DNA of 64,000 bases from Lineus longissimus (lineage: Eukaryota; Nemertea; Pilidiophora; Heteronemertea; Lineidae). Positions 9,985-21,506 of this stretch are shown here, piece by piece (the first letter of the stretch is position 1; each line of letters opens with the position of its first letter). The notes beneath the pieces were generated by a model that did not search any database, was not told where the DNA came from, and saw only the letters and a program-made list of their open reading frames with translations. The DNA lies in assembly GCF_910592395.1 (NCBI RefSeq), contig NC_088309.1, forward strand, positions 15,814,599 to 15,878,598, in the 5' to 3' direction. The position numbers and the translations under genes were made by a program.

Positions 9985-12900
9985 TCAGTCCCAATTGTCC
10001 GTATTATCCTCAACAACAGATGGCGTAGCTGGTTTCAGCAGCAAGATCAACTTGTGAACAGGGCGATCCAAAACTGACTGTCCAGCCTGTATGCGTGCCT
10101 TCCTAACGAGTCCGTCCTTCCCAGGAAACGTCTCCAATACTCTCCCCATTGGCCAGTTACACCTTGCGACTCCGTCATCGATAACCAACACGATGTCACC
10201 TATGGCCAGGCTTGGCCACGACTTGGTCCATTTTCTCCTTTCCTGTAGTGTTGGCAAGAATTCCTTCCGCCAGCGAGACCAAAACTCGTTTGCTAGATAT
10301 TGTACACGCCTCCATTGGCGACGGCAGTAGATGTCGTTTCGTTGAAAGTTGCCTGGCGGCGGCATGATGACCCTTGTCTTCATTGTAAGCAGCTGGCTGG
10401 GACTTAATGGCTCCGGTGTGTCAGGCGAGTTGGTATCTACACACGTCAATGGGCGACTGTTTACGATGGCTTCAGCCTCAACCATCAATGTGCGCAGCAT
10501 TTCGTCATCCAATCGGTCTCCGTGAGTAACAAGTAGTGCAGACAGCGCGTTTCTAGCTGATCGGATCATCCTCTCCCATACCCCACCCATATGACTAGAA
10601 TGGGGTACGTTCATCTCGAACTTAATCCAATCACATCCATCTAAGAGTAAGCGTCTCCTCACCCCGTCTTCATCCATTTCTGCCAGAGCTGCAGCCAACT
10701 CACTTTTGGCGCCGACAAAATTCGTTCCTTGGTCCGATCTCAAAAGCCTTACGGGGCCACGGCGACACACGAATCTACGATAAGCATTTAGGAAGGAATC
10801 CGTACTCAGCGAGTTAGCTGTCTCGATATGTATGGCTCTCGAGCTCAGACAGGTAAACAAGACTCCATATCTCTTTGGATCACTCCGGCCCTGACGAACA
10901 AGGAAGGGGCCAAAATAATCGACTGCGGCGTAAGTAAATGGTGGAGCTTCTTTCATGCGATCTTCAGGTAAATCGGCCATCTTCTGACCCAAGGGGGGTC
11001 CTCTCAGCTTACGACAGATGACACATTTACTCAGACAGGACGTGATGCTGGATCTTGCAAATGTTATCCAATATCCTTGGGCTCGGATCTCATTCAGAGT
11101 CATGTTGCGACCTCCATGACCGGTCCTTTCGTGGAAATGCCGGACTATTACCCTGGTGATGTGACTGTCTTTAGGCAGCAGGACTGGATGTTTGACTCCC
11201 CTCGGAACGTTAGCTCTTCCGATCCGTCCACCGACTCTGATGATGTCATTTTCATCCAGATAAGGATCAAGTCTGTACAAGCTACTGCTTTTCTTCAGAA
11301 CTAAGTCTCGCCTCCTGCAACTGTCTCGGTTTGTGGACCCCTTCTGGTCAGCATTGTCGTCTACAGCTTTAATTCCTCGAAGAATGGGCATTTCTTCAGA
11401 GTAAGCTTCAGCTTGGACTGTCTTAAGGATCAACATCTCAGCTTGAGAGATTTCTTCAGCTGTCACTGGCTTGTATGTAGAAAACCTTGCTGTCCGATTA
11501 AGCAACCTCTCCTTGAACTTCAGGCAGACAGCGACAGCTCTTTTAGCCTTGTACCAACTTGAGAATCGCTGCAATCTTGGGGGTAGGCCTATGTCAGCTT
11601 CAATTACAGCTCCAGTTGCCAGGGTTGTCATCTTCTTGATCTCTGGATCCCCTTCACCAAGGTTGTCAATCTTGCAAGGACTGAGTGGCTTCAAAGTGGA
11701 AAGGAAGGCTGGCCCTTTCCACCACAGCTGGCTGTCGATCAACTCTCTGGCGTTTGGTCCTCGAGATGTGAGGTCGGCTGGGTTGTTGTCGGTTGCGATG
11801 TGCCTCCATTGCTTCACAGCTGTATTGTCCCTGATCTTCTGTACTCGATTTGCTACATATATATGAAAGCGCTTGGCGTCATTTGCGATGTATCCCAAGA
11901 CAACCATACTATCAGTCCAAAATACTTCTTTAAGGTCTTCATATTGCAGCTCTCGCCTCAGGAACTTGCTAATTTTGACAGATGTTACTGCGGCAGTAAG
12001 CTCGAGCCTTGGAACTGTAATGGGCTTTGACGGAATGACTCTGGATTTGGCCATGACCAAGGCAGTGTCGACATTTTTGTTTTCATCGATCATCCGAAGG
12101 TAGCTGCATTGCCCATATCCGACCAAACTAGCATCGGAAAAATGATGCAACTCGACTGTCTTGACTTCACCAAAATTTTCAGGCTTGTAGCATCTTGGTA
12201 TTTCTAGGCCAGCCAGGATCATGAGTTCTTGCCTCCATCTTTCCCATTCCATTTTGATTTCCTCTGGCAATGGGTCATCCCAATCTGCGCCGCTACTGCA
12301 CAATCCTTGTAAAATCCTCCGCCCCACCAGTACAAGTGGCGACACCAGTCCAAGGGGGTCGAAGACCGAGCTGATACTAGATAGAATCCCTCTTCTTGTC
12401 AACGGCTTGTCTTGGAGCTGGATTTGAAAACGAAAGGCATCGGACTGGATGCACCATTCTACTCCCAAAGTCCTCTCAACTGGCAGATCGTCTTGCAGCA
12501 GATTGACGTGTTGAATATTCTTTGCCCTTTCTGCAGCAGGGATGGTGTCCAATACTTCTCTCTTATTAGATGCAAACTTGTGCAGACGAAAACCTCCTTC
12601 CTTACAGAGTTGGCGGCTTGAATCGATTAACTCCTTGGCTGACTTGGTTATTGGGACAGACCGGATACCATCATCAGCGTAGAAACTATCTCTTACAAAA
12701 TCGGCAGCCTCTTTTCCGTGTTTTTCTTCGTACTTGTCTGCTGTGGCCTTTAGCGCATAATAACAACATCCAGGGGAAGATGTGGCTCCAAACACATGGA
12801 CTGTCATCCTGTAGTCGGTCGGCTCTTCTTCTAGCTGCCCGTTCTTCCACCATAGAAAGCGAAAAAGGTCTCTACTATCTTCTGCGACAGATACCTGGTG

Positions 12901-15543
12901 ATAGAAAGCCTCAATGTCACAGGTGAAGGCCACTGGCTCCTTCCGGAAGCGACAAAGTATGCCAGTCAAATTGTTTGTGAGATCAGGACCCTGGAGAAGG
13001 TTTCTGTTGAGTACTTGTCCTTGATATGCAGCGCTGCAGTCATAAACAACTCTGAGTTTATCTGGCTTCTTGGGATGAAGTACACCATGGTGTGGAATGT
13101 ACCAGACTTGGCCTGTAGGGGTCTCCTTGGGGGCTGGTTCGGCAGAGCCCTTCACAAACAAGTCCTCCATAAAATCAACATACTTTCCCTTATATGCTTC
13201 ATCACGGCGTAATCGGCGTTTCAGACCATTTAAGCGCCTTACAGCGAGCTGTCTGTTGTTGGGCAGGACCATGTTGTCATCCTTCAGTGGCAGGGGCAGC
13301 TGAAAATGTCCGTTTTCTAACTGCTGTAGTCCATCTCGTGCCTTGGATAGAAATTTTCTATCATCACAGGACATCTTCTCTTCGGAGTCGTCTTCATGAA
13401 ATTCTCGTTCAAACCACTCACTAAGTACAATTGGACTTATCTCCTTGCCTTTGGTTCTGAATGCAAAGTGACAACTGCCTTCTTCAGTACTGATTGATCT
13501 GCAGGCGGACTCTATTTGGCTTTCATCTTCACAGCTGCAGTCAAGGATACCAATGACTCCCCGACCAAGATCGGTCAAAATGGCATAGGGGTCATTGTCT
13601 CCTCCTGGGACAACATCTCTAGGTTTCATGAGTCGAGGGCAGTTCATCCCAACAAGCAGGCCGATTTCAATGTCTTGATGAGGATGAAGCTTGTCTGCTA
13701 TCTTTGCCAGGTGGGGAATTGTTCTCAAAGTGTCAGCTCTAGGTATCTGCCCATGTGTAGCAGGTATTTTGTCTCTGGTGTAGGTAACTGGGAGGCCTAC
13801 ATCCAAATTGCGATCAACATCCATTACTCGGAGGCCTGTGACCTTAGTAGACTTAACAGTGGCTTCAGCTAACATGGTTGTTAGCCTGAGGGTAACATCA
13901 CATCCTTTAACATTTAGGGTTCTGGTTGTATTCTCAGAGACGAAATAAGTGTCGGACTGTGGGTCCAAGAGGGCGTAAACGTCGACTGTTCTTCTTGGAT
14001 CCTTCTCGTGATACAGGGTGACAGGTAGGATTAACGAATGAGAGCACCTGTGTCCTTGTTTTACACAGTTAGTGTTAGCGTTATCTGGGGCAACGCCTGT
14101 CTGAGGCATTGCTACCGCATTGTTATCGTGCAGTACAGTTGGATGCAGTTTTGAGCACACCTCACATGTCAGCTTTGTTTTACATGTGGCTCGACGGTGC
14201 CCGAATCTCAGACAGCCATAACACAGGGCCTTATCCTTGATTGTAGTTTTTCGCTCGGTCAGAGACATTGCTGCAAAGGTTGGACACGTTGCGACTCCAT
14301 GGGGATTACTGCATACGGCACACTTGCGGACCTTTGGCTTAGGCTTCTGACTGGTCTGTTCTGATTTAGGCTGCGGCTCAGTTTTTGACGATTTTGCAAC
14401 TGTTGACAAAGTCTTCGACTTGAAATGGTTAGCGGTCCCCTTTGCCTTGTCTGGTTTTCCACTGCTGTCCTCCCCTCTTAGACTGACTGGACTGCATGCG
14501 ATCCGGGCTTCCTTTACGATGAAGTCACAGAATTCTTGAAAACTTGGGGAGGATGGATCATCTTTGCTCAGCCTTGTATCAACAATCCTGCTCCATCTGT
14601 CCACAATATATCGTGGGAGTTTGCGAAGAATCTTCTTATTCTCATCTGGGTTGTTAAGTCCATCTAGGTAACGGATTGAGTTCATTGCACTAGCACAACT
14701 TGTCAAGAAGTCGGCGAACTTCCTCAACTCCCTACCATCTCCCGCCTTAAGATGAGGCCAACTGTCAATTCTTTGTTTGTAGGCTTCTACTGTTATGAAT
14801 TTCTTTCCGTACCTTTCCTTTAGGAGCGACCTTGCCCTCATGTATGCATCTGCGGTGCCTTGAGAGAGCAGACCTCGAATAGCCTCCTTTGCTTCACCTC
14901 CCGTATATTTACTCAGGTAGTGTAATCGCTGTGTCACTGAGCTAACACAAGCTTCGATCATGGTCTCAAATGACGAGTTACATAGCGGATATTGAAGAAG
15001 ATCACCCTTGAAGACTTCTGGTTCAACTCTCGGCAGGTGGTCCCGACGTTGCGATTCGGTAAGGATTTCGGCTAACTTGGCGATACTCTCATCTGCTGCA
15101 CCAACTCTTTTCGATTCTGAGTCTTGACTGAGAGGATCTCTAGAGGGTGTGAGCCTCTCTGGCTCAGGCTCAGGCGTTGGCTGTGGTGGCAACGCTGACG
15201 GCTTTGACCGTCTTGGAGTGGGTGTGGGCCTCTCTGGCTCAGGCGTTGGCTGTGGTGGCAATGCTGACGGCTTTGACCGTCTTGGGGTGGGTACTGGGCT
15301 CCACTCATCGTCACTGTGGTGAGGGGCGCTTACAGCAATGTTACTGGCGTCAGGTGTCACCAATGTCACTGGAATAGGTATCTGACTTGCCGGAGTCGAG
15401 GTCAAATATCTTGGTTTTGACCTCAGCTCATCTTCCATTTGTTGTATGCTCTTTTCCAGCTTGCTTTTTTCGGCAGTAAGCATCTGCATCAGCAGTTTCT
15501 CGGACTTAACCCTTTTAGCAAGATCAATCTGGCTTTGAGCCAT
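9985..15543 (-). CDS. BEL/Pao Gag-Pol polyprotein, intact
   Basis: 1852 residues in one frame from the ATG at 15543. In order: an N-terminal coiled coil (about 10-45); a Pro-rich segment with two copies of TPRRSKPSALPPQPTPEPE (about 85-130); a BEL-type Gag domain (DUF1759-like, about 165-330); cysteine-rich knuckles CAVCSNPHG, CYGCLRFGH and CEVCSKLH (about 400-460); an aspartic protease with LLDPQSD; and reverse transcriptase with F-Y-A-D-D at about 950. RNase H follows (HFSDASLVGYG, about 1135), then an integrase with an H2C2 finger (about 1470) and its D, D, E residues in AVDYFGP, RSDQGTNF and GGVWERM, and a DUF5641-type tail. All catalytic signatures are present and no stop interrupts it, so it could still be functional. 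Confidence 0.97.
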   Translation of the reverse strand: MAQSQIDLAKRVKSEKLLMQMLTAEKSKLEKSIQQMEDELRSKPRYLTSTPASQIPIPVTLVTPDASNIAVSAPHHSDDEWSPVPTPRRSKPSALPPQPTPEPERPTPTPRRSKPSALPPQPTPEPEPERLTPSRDPLSQDSESKRVGAADESIAKLAEILTESQRRDHLPRVEPEVFKGDLLQYPLCNSSFETMIEACVSSVTQRLHYLSKYTGGEAKEAIRGLLSQGTADAYMRARSLLKERYGKKFITVEAYKQRIDSWPHLKAGDGRELRKFADFLTSCASAMNSIRYLDGLNNPDENKKILRKLPRYIVDRWSRIVDTRLSKDDPSSPSFQEFCDFIVKEARIACSPVSLRGEDSSGKPDKAKGTANHFKSKTLSTVAKSSKTEPQPKSEQTSQKPKPKVRKCAVCSNPHGVATCPTFAAMSLTERKTTIKDKALCYGCLRFGHRRATCKTKLTCEVCSKLHPTVLHDNNAVAMPQTGVAPDNANTNCVKQGHRCSHSLILPVTLYHEKDPRRTVDVYALLDPQSDTYFVSENTTRTLNVKGCDVTLRLTTMLAEATVKSTKVTGLRVMDVDRNLDVGLPVTYTRDKIPATHGQIPRADTLRTIPHLAKIADKLHPHQDIEIGLLVGMNCPRLMKPRDVVPGGDNDPYAILTDLGRGVIGILDCSCEDESQIESACRSISTEEGSCHFAFRTKGKEISPIVLSEWFEREFHEDDSEEKMSCDDRKFLSKARDGLQQLENGHFQLPLPLKDDNMVLPNNRQLAVRRLNGLKRRLRRDEAYKGKYVDFMEDLFVKGSAEPAPKETPTGQVWYIPHHGVLHPKKPDKLRVVYDCSAAYQGQVLNRNLLQGPDLTNNLTGILCRFRKEPVAFTCDIEAFYHQVSVAEDSRDLFRFLWWKNGQLEEEPTDYRMTVHVFGATSSPGCCYYALKATADKYEEKHGKEAADFVRDSFYADDGIRSVPITKSAKELIDSSRQLCKEGGFRLHKFASNKREVLDTIPAAERAKNIQHVNLLQDDLPVERTLGVEWCIQSDAFRFQIQLQDKPLTRRGILSSISSVFDPLGLVSPLVLVGRRILQGLCSSGADWDDPLPEEIKMEWERWRQELMILAGLEIPRCYKPENFGEVKTVELHHFSDASLVGYGQCSYLRMIDENKNVDTALVMAKSRVIPSKPITVPRLELTAAVTSVKISKFLRRELQYEDLKEVFWTDSMVVLGYIANDAKRFHIYVANRVQKIRDNTAVKQWRHIATDNNPADLTSRGPNARELIDSQLWWKGPAFLSTLKPLSPCKIDNLGEGDPEIKKMTTLATGAVIEADIGLPPRLQRFSSWYKAKRAVAVCLKFKERLLNRTARFSTYKPVTAEEISQAEMLILKTVQAEAYSEEMPILRGIKAVDDNADQKGSTNRDSCRRRDLVLKKSSSLYRLDPYLDENDIIRVGGRIGRANVPRGVKHPVLLPKDSHITRVIVRHFHERTGHGGRNMTLNEIRAQGYWITFARSSITSCLSKCVICRKLRGPPLGQKMADLPEDRMKEAPPFTYAAVDYFGPFLVRQGRSDPKRYGVLFTCLSSRAIHIETANSLSTDSFLNAYRRFVCRRGPVRLLRSDQGTNFVGAKSELAAALAEMDEDGVRRRLLLDGCDWIKFEMNVPHSSHMGGVWERMIRSARNALSALLVTHGDRLDDEMLRTLMVEAEAIVNSRPLTCVDTNSPDTPEPLSPSQLLTMKTRVIMPPPGNFQRNDIYCRRQWRRVQYLANEFWSRWRKEFLPTLQERRKWTKSWPSLAIGDIVLVIDDGVARCNWPMGRVLETFPGKDGLVRKARIQAGQSVLDRPVHKLILLLKPATPSVVEDNTDNWD

Positions 15544-15651
15544 GATGTAGCTTCTGAGTCAGTTACTACGGTTAAAGTCACACAACATGGTAAAGTTCTT
15601 TATTAAGAATTCACCGTATTCTACGATAAGAGTCTTGAACAGAGTTTTTAC

Positions 15652-16685
15652 TGTGGCGGCGATGCACTTCTCAGCTTAGGATCATCCATGTAAGAGACAG
15701 TCACATCCATGAACAGAAGACGAACGACGTGTCTAAAGATCCTTCTCCTTAGTTTAATAGCGTATCACCGTGTAGTTTTGTCAAGTACAGCAGATTCACA
15801 GTTACAGGTACATCTTTCGACTGACTACATCAGGTTCACGTAAAAATTGAAAATACAAAATGGGAAGGACTCCTTAGTCTTTTTAGCAAATAACCAAGAA
15901 CATCAGAGATGCCAGACAAGATATAGATGTACAATGTAAGTGTACATGAGCGTGAAGACAGGTTGTGACAACCCAGCGTCCCAGGTTGTGACAGTGTCTC
16001 CACCAAAAACTTCACCCCAAAGTAAGCCAAAATTATCCCCAAAATCCCAGGACATCAGCTTAACTTGTCTAACATCTCCACAATGAATATATAAAGGCTA
16101 CAAAGTCCAGCTAGCAGGACACAAGAATTAGACAACTGGAAGACACCACCACAAGGTGCTGCCACCTGAGAACAGTCAATGGTACTAAAGAGAAAGTCTT
16201 CACTCCAATATGCAAAGACAAATAACTCTGTCAGACTAGCTTTTAAATGGGCTACAAAGGGACACAATGTCCTCTCTAAAACGCTGATATGAAAAACATT
16301 GCACGTGGCCACGATTTTGATACTACAATGCCTTGACATTGGGCGTGGTAGATATGTACATGTGTCTTAACCTTTTACAAGAAGTCCGCTGTCGTTGGAG
16401 ACAGTTTTACAGCACTGACCTAATTATTTTGGGCAAATTACGCCACTTAATGTTGCTATACATATTCATTTTGACATACCTCTGTTTTAGGCTACTCTTT
16501 TCTGAACAATTAGCCTTAAATTTGACTTCTTCTACATCGGCAAAAACCGCAAGGTTTTGTACCGGGAAAACACAATGGCGGAAAGCGCACGGGCTAATAT
16601 AGGTGGCGCTGACGTCAACAATAATTAAAGGCAATATGCCGCGATGTGGCTCTCCAACATTACTTAAAGGCGATATGCCGTAACA
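15652..16685 (-). repeat. 5' LTR of BEL/Pao 1
   Basis: 1034 bp, TG...CA ends, followed on the minus strand by GTAAAAACTCTG rather than a TGG-type primer site. It preserves the empty target site of Harbinger 1 (CAATG at 16265-16269). Confidence 0.95.
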
Positions 16686-18184
16686 GTGTCTGACTACTCT
16701 GTAGCTTTTCAAGGGCATTGGCTTTCTGGTCCCTGAAAGATTGAAGAAGAAAACATATCAAAGACTTTTTAAAATTTATTTAGTATCATTTGTTTTTCTT
16801 CAAATCTTGGTAGGCCAACCTGGTTTTTGAAAACATAAGGAATATTAGACTTGAACATGTCGGAGCATGATGTCAGTTCTAAGACTCAAATGTATGTCAA
16901 AAAACAGTAGTAGCATACTACAGCCAATAGTTGGTAGTTGATAGTTGGTATGATACTGACTGCATGATTAGTTTGAAATCAAGTATGATACTATTACTCA
17001 GTAATTTCACTTTGTAAACTCACTTGGCTTCAGTAGAGCCATTGCACTCCTTGTAAAAGTATCTCCAAAGGGGCACCCATTGCTCAATCAGTCTGTTGAT
17101 ACACTGGCCAAGGGACAGCCACCTCGTGGAAACATGCTTCAATATTTTGTGATGTTGGACACCACAGAAAATTTGCAGTTCTCCTAATGATTCCAGCCTG
17201 TTTGTGCTCTTATCAAGGTAATAATATATGTCACGGAGCAAGTCCTGCACACTACAGGGTTTGGGCAATTCTTGTGCAGCATGTTCCGCTGTCAGATGAA
17301 TAAGATGACATGGGCATCCTATTAGTTCTACTGACTCATGCTCCTTACGAATAAATGAAATCACACCTTTGTGTCTGCCTACCATCACATTAGCATTGTC
17401 GCAACCAAATGCCAGACACATATCCCACTGCAGGTCATGCTTGCGCACCTCATTGTTCAAAAGTTTATAAATGTTCTCCCCAGTTGCACCTCCTTTGCAA
17501 GTGGGGTTGCCAAGCAAACACAGATCTGATCATGCCACCATCTATTATTCGAACTATGATGGGAAAGTACTTTTTATCACCTTCATTACTGCCATCAGTA
17601 GCCATGCTATAAGGTGCTTGTCTCATTTTTTGAACAATGTCCTCAACAGTTTCTGCAGCAAGGACATCAACAATGTGGGAACATTTTGTTCTCCCAGCTG
17701 CAAAGTTTTTTGCTATCTCCGAATCAGGGAACATCTTGGGGAATAATTGTGTGGCATGGTCAGCCACAGACATTGCAAGATTATGTTCAACAATGAACCC
17801 AACGAACTGTGTTTCTGCGCTGATAGTTTTCTTAGCAAGATTGTTTCGAGCAACTACAGCAGGTGGAAGTTGTCCCCCTGGGAAAAAATTGTCCAACGTG
17901 CGAGTGCCCTCCTTTGCCTTTAGCCTTGCTGCGTGTCTGGTACCCTCAACATGCCTCTTACAGTCGTCACGCCCACCATGTGACACTTTAAAATCCGACT
18001 CGCAAACCTTACAACGTGCATACTGTGGGCCCAAATTTGATGGCAGCAACACTGGCCACTTTTCAGTATAAATTGGACGAAACACTTGTACACTTTTCTT
18101 CTTCGAATTGCCATCTTCTTTGTCGTTTTCCATGTTTTCGTTTGAAACGGGCCGCTTTCTCCGATTGCCCGCGGAAGCCGCCAT
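16686..18184 (-). pseudogene. hAT transposase, N-terminal part with BED-type zinc finger
   Basis: The first ATG in a good context is at 18184 (MAASAGNRRKRP). A basic N-terminus is followed by a BED/TTF-like finger (C-K-V-C ... H-V-E-G-T-R-H) and the start of the RNase H-like domain, including D-G-G and G-C-D-N-A-N-V-M-V-G. The frame changes near 17525, indicating a small insertion or deletion. The first exon ends at 17024 with donor GTGAGT. The next exon (16686-16732) has acceptor TTTCAG, is in phase, and ends at the BEL/Pao insertion; its continuation is at 5312. BED fingers bind the transposon ends. Nonfunctional because of the frameshift and the insertion. Confidence 0.85.
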
Positions 18185-18474
18185 GTTGTATGGAAGGTGT
18201 GCTTGCGCGCTGACAAACACGGTTTTTGTACTGCAGCATGCACGTAGACTGCGTACAGTAGAACATGCATATAAACCGTGTCGCGCAAGACTCACACAGA
18301 GTGTTGCGAAGAACAGGGCTCGTCGCAAAAAAGTGGCGGGACGAAAAAAATTAACCCTTTTTTAAAATCCGTAGTTTTTTGAGGGGCATCCGTAGTTTCG
18401 TAGATTTGAAATTTCGGCGAAATACCGTAGTAAACTACGGACAATCCGTAGGGGTTGGCAGCTCTGGGAAGTGG

Positions 18475-18718
18475 AGGAGGCAGTATGTTTTGGTGAAAAG
18501 TTTATTGGGAAAATAGATATATACATATATTCAAATGATGTCCTAGTTGAGGGCGTATGTTCCTTTGCAATCACTTGCCTCGCCTGGCTCTGTCTGTGGT
18601 CCTGTTTCTCGTTCACTTTCACTTCCTTAGCCTTCTTCAAAACTTTTTCGTGAGCTACATCCTCGGACTCAGTAAACAAGGACGATCTGGTGCTTTGTCT
18701 TTTGTTTTGACCAGGCAT
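18475..18718 (-). CDS. Possible Lys/Glu-rich first exon of an unknown gene
   Basis: From the ATG at 18718 a frame opens with MPGQNKRQSTRSSLFTE and continues Lys/Glu/Gln-rich until it runs into hAT transposon 1. Sequence to the right is CpG-rich (CCGCGTGCGCGG near 18874), as at many animal promoters. If this is a gene, the hAT insertion lies in or just after its first exon. No family is recognised, and chance is possible. Confidence 0.25.
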
Positions 18719-18719
18719 A

Positions 18720-20179
18720 CTGAAGATGGGGAAAAGAAAGTTACATGCTATTACCTAGCGGTATTTTTTAGTAGGCGACAGTCCGACTGGGGCCCGGGAT
18801 TATGTCGCCTTGTGTTGCATGATGTTTACACGACGCCATTATCAAAAGCGCATGTGCAGTACATAGCCACTGTTCCGCGTGCGCGGAATGTACAAACTGA
18901 GGAGGGGAGGCAGTACCGTTGATGGAGTATTGTCATTTCATATATAATATTATTAGTGCAGTGCCCTAGTAAGCGCGCAGCGCCTTTAGGTTGGGGGACC
19001 CCCCAAACCCCCTGGTGGGGAACCTGCTATAGTTCCTTCCGCCAATTTCCGATGTTTCGATAAACAACTCATTATACTATTTGATTTACTTAATGTCCAG
19101 TTTTCCCTAAACTTCGCGAACACGAATCCACCTGGGTTCTCCAATCACTAATGATATACACAGTGCATTGCATACACCGTAGTCACCTGGAACGGGGTTA
19201 TAAATTGGGGGAATTTGCCTAGCTAAACCAAGAGTCTCCTTTCAACCCTACATACGTAGGTTGACGGAGACTAATTACAGCTGCCAGGCTGCCGCCTTTC
19301 TTGTATGCCCCATAACTCCAACACCAGTTCAGAGACAGCATGTGCAATCAGATAATCACAGAGCGTAATGTCCCGCTGAAATCTTCTGCCCGACAACATG
19401 AACACTAGTGACTAAACTGATCAGTAGCACCACCAGGCAAAATTCATTAACCACACTGTATCCTATACATACCTGGATTTCTTGGTATTAGTTTTATGCG
19501 GCACTTCTTTCTTCACTGAATTCACAGATCGCCTATTACAGTATTAGTATTGTTAACAACCTAAAAGTAGAAAAGCAAATAATAAAATGTGAAATGAAAT
19601 GGTCAATGGCCTTGAGGCTTGAGAACCGAGTGATCGACAAACCTAAAACTTTTACGGTGTGATGATGGAGAATGCACCAGTTTGCTCAACTAATAAAAAG
19701 GGTTACATTTTAAAACAAAGCCTCCTATCCGAATCTATTCTGCCTAAGTGAAACTATTAACAAACCTAAGCAAAATGCCACCGGATGCAGCCTACTCTTG
19801 TGGAGGGAGCCTTTCAGCACCACACAAGAATCCATGCAAATTGTATCACATGGAGAAACTAGCCCAATCATCCGTTTTCTGTTGGTAGGAATGGGTTAGT
19901 CTCGCAGACTGGACCTTAAACTCAACTGCTGACGTGTGAGGCCAGTCTGACCGATAAGTAGGTGGGGGTCTAGCTAATTGAGAAGTCACCAGTTTCCTTT
20001 ACTAAAAGAGTTACACACCTAGGGTTAACAAACAGACAGCACATGGTGGAACAGTTTGGGTGCATGGTAATGGTAAACACCTACACCATGTAGCCCATGA
20101 TATTTATTTCAAAAGAAATCAAATCAATGACGATAGTGCTGGAAAGCAATGCACATGCCTCGACTCTAAACAAAATGGC
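18720..20179. other. Stretch without a recognised gene
   Basis: It begins with a short CpG-rich segment (18780-18900). The rest shows no sustained coding frame. A segment at about 19910-19970 (CCTTAAACTCAACTGCTG and after) repeats one at about 3418-3475, so an unnamed dispersed repeat is present. Confidence 0.5.
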
Positions 20180-20765
20180 AACAAAGGACTATGGATTATA
20201 ACTGACTGTGACAAGAAACAACAAAAAATTGATTGGTATGGCCTTATGTGCTAAGGAAAAAACACCAATGAGCAAAGGAATACAGATTGTAACTAACTGT
20301 GACAAGAAACAATACAATTTCATTGGTATGGCCTTATGTGCTTTGGTAGGGACAAGAAACCAATGAGCAAAGCACTATGAATTGTAACTAACTATGACAA
20401 GAAACAATAAAAAAAATCATTGGTATGGCCTTATGTGCTATGATAAGGACAAGAAACCAATGAGCGAAGGACTGTGAATTGTAACTAACTCACTGTGACG
20501 AGAAACAAAAAAATTATTGGTATGGCCTTATGTGCTTCTGTAGGCACACGAAACCAAAAACCATTCCTGTGACCAAAGGACTATGGATTGTAACTGACTA
20601 CGACAAGAAACAATAAAAATTCACTGGTATGGCCTTATGAGCTATGGTAAGAACAAGAAACCAATGACTATGAATTGTAACTAATTGTGACAAGAAACAA
20701 TACAAATTCATTGGTATGGCCTTATGTGCTCTTGTAGGGACAAGAAACCAATTTCCATTGCTGTG
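20180..20765. repeat. Minisatellite of about 90 bp, six copies
   Basis: TGACAAGAAACAA followed by TTGGTATGGCCTTATGTGCT recurs near 20208, 20298, 20392, 20494, 20600 and 20686, with spacing 86-106 bp. The units are diverged. Confidence 0.85.
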
Positions 20766-21195
20766 ACCTTAATAGGCCCAGCACTTGACACTCAAGCCAG
20801 TTATTTTCAGACTTCTTATTTATACCTCCATGCATGCCTGAACGGACTTCCGCCGTTCGGCAATAAAATTCTTAACATGGCATTTTTATACATCGTTGGA
20901 AAACTTATGATGTCCAGTCCAGATTTCATCCATATCCTATTTATTCATATGAAAATACGCACTAACGCCTAAACGTACATCAGGGTTTTTCCCCTAGGTT
21001 GAAGAATTTTTTCCATGACTTTTCATGACTTCTCCATGCCAAAATCCATAAATTCAAGGACCTTTTTGATGCAATTTACCACAAACCAGCAGCCAGGCTA
21101 GAGCAATAAAGTGACATACCGTTGATAATGTTGGAAATTGAAAGGCAATTTATTTATCAAACAACTACTTAAAACTAATATAATTCAAAATGACA

Positions 21196-21460
21196 AAATG
21201 ACAATGGCTTTGCTAGCTCATAATACCGGTACATACAAGTTTGATTGCACAAATAAACACAAAATAAAATCACAATGGCTTTACTAGCTCATAATACAAG
21301 TTTGATTGCACAACAAAACACAAAATAAAATCACAATGGCTTTACTAGCTCATAATAGAAGTTTGATTGCACAAGAAAAAACACAAAATAAAATCACAAT
21401 GGCTTTACTAAAATAAAATCACAATGGCTTTACTAGCTCATAATACACATATGACAGCAC
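21196..21460. repeat. Tandem repeat of about 60-bp units in the hAT 2 subterminal region
   Basis: CACAATGGCTTTACTAGCTC followed by ATAAT and TTTGATTGCACAA recurs four to five times. Confidence 0.85.
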
Positions 21461-21506
21461 TGTCAGAACATTTGAATTTCTCAATTTACATTGAACAGAA
21501 ATGAAT

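Larger units (their letters stand above)
5313..16685 (-). mobile_element. Complete BEL/Pao LTR retrotransposon 1
   Basis: LTRs with TG...CA ends lie at 15652-16685 (5') and 5313-9236 (3', with a Harbinger inserted). They are flanked by the 5-bp duplication GTGTC at 5308-5312 and 16686-16690. The 3' LTR is preceded on the minus strand by a purine-rich GGAGAGCCA tract (near 9237-9246). One long Gag-Pol frame, 9985-15543, is intact. By eye the LTRs differ at roughly fifteen positions plus one 40-bp tandem duplication, so the insertion is fairly young. The target was the transposase exon of hAT transposon 1. Confidence 0.95.
3806..18466 (-). mobile_element. hAT transposon 1 (carries nested BEL/Pao and Harbinger elements)
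   Basis: The ends are perfect 16-bp inverted repeats CAGAGCTGCCAACCCC (3806-3821 and, inverted, 18451-18466). They are flanked by a 6-bp direct repeat GGAAGT (3800-3805 and 18467-18472). Inside the ends are different subterminal repeats: TTCAGTAG on the left, CCGTAGTTT-like on the right. The minus-strand transposase gene sits in two parts, 16686-18184 and 4448-5312, because a BEL/Pao element inserted at 5313-16685. Without that insertion the element would be about 3.3 kb. CAGAG...CTCTG ends and a BED-finger plus hATC transposase place it in hAT. Six-bp target duplications are known for some hAT lineages; most make 8 bp. Confidence 0.9.
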
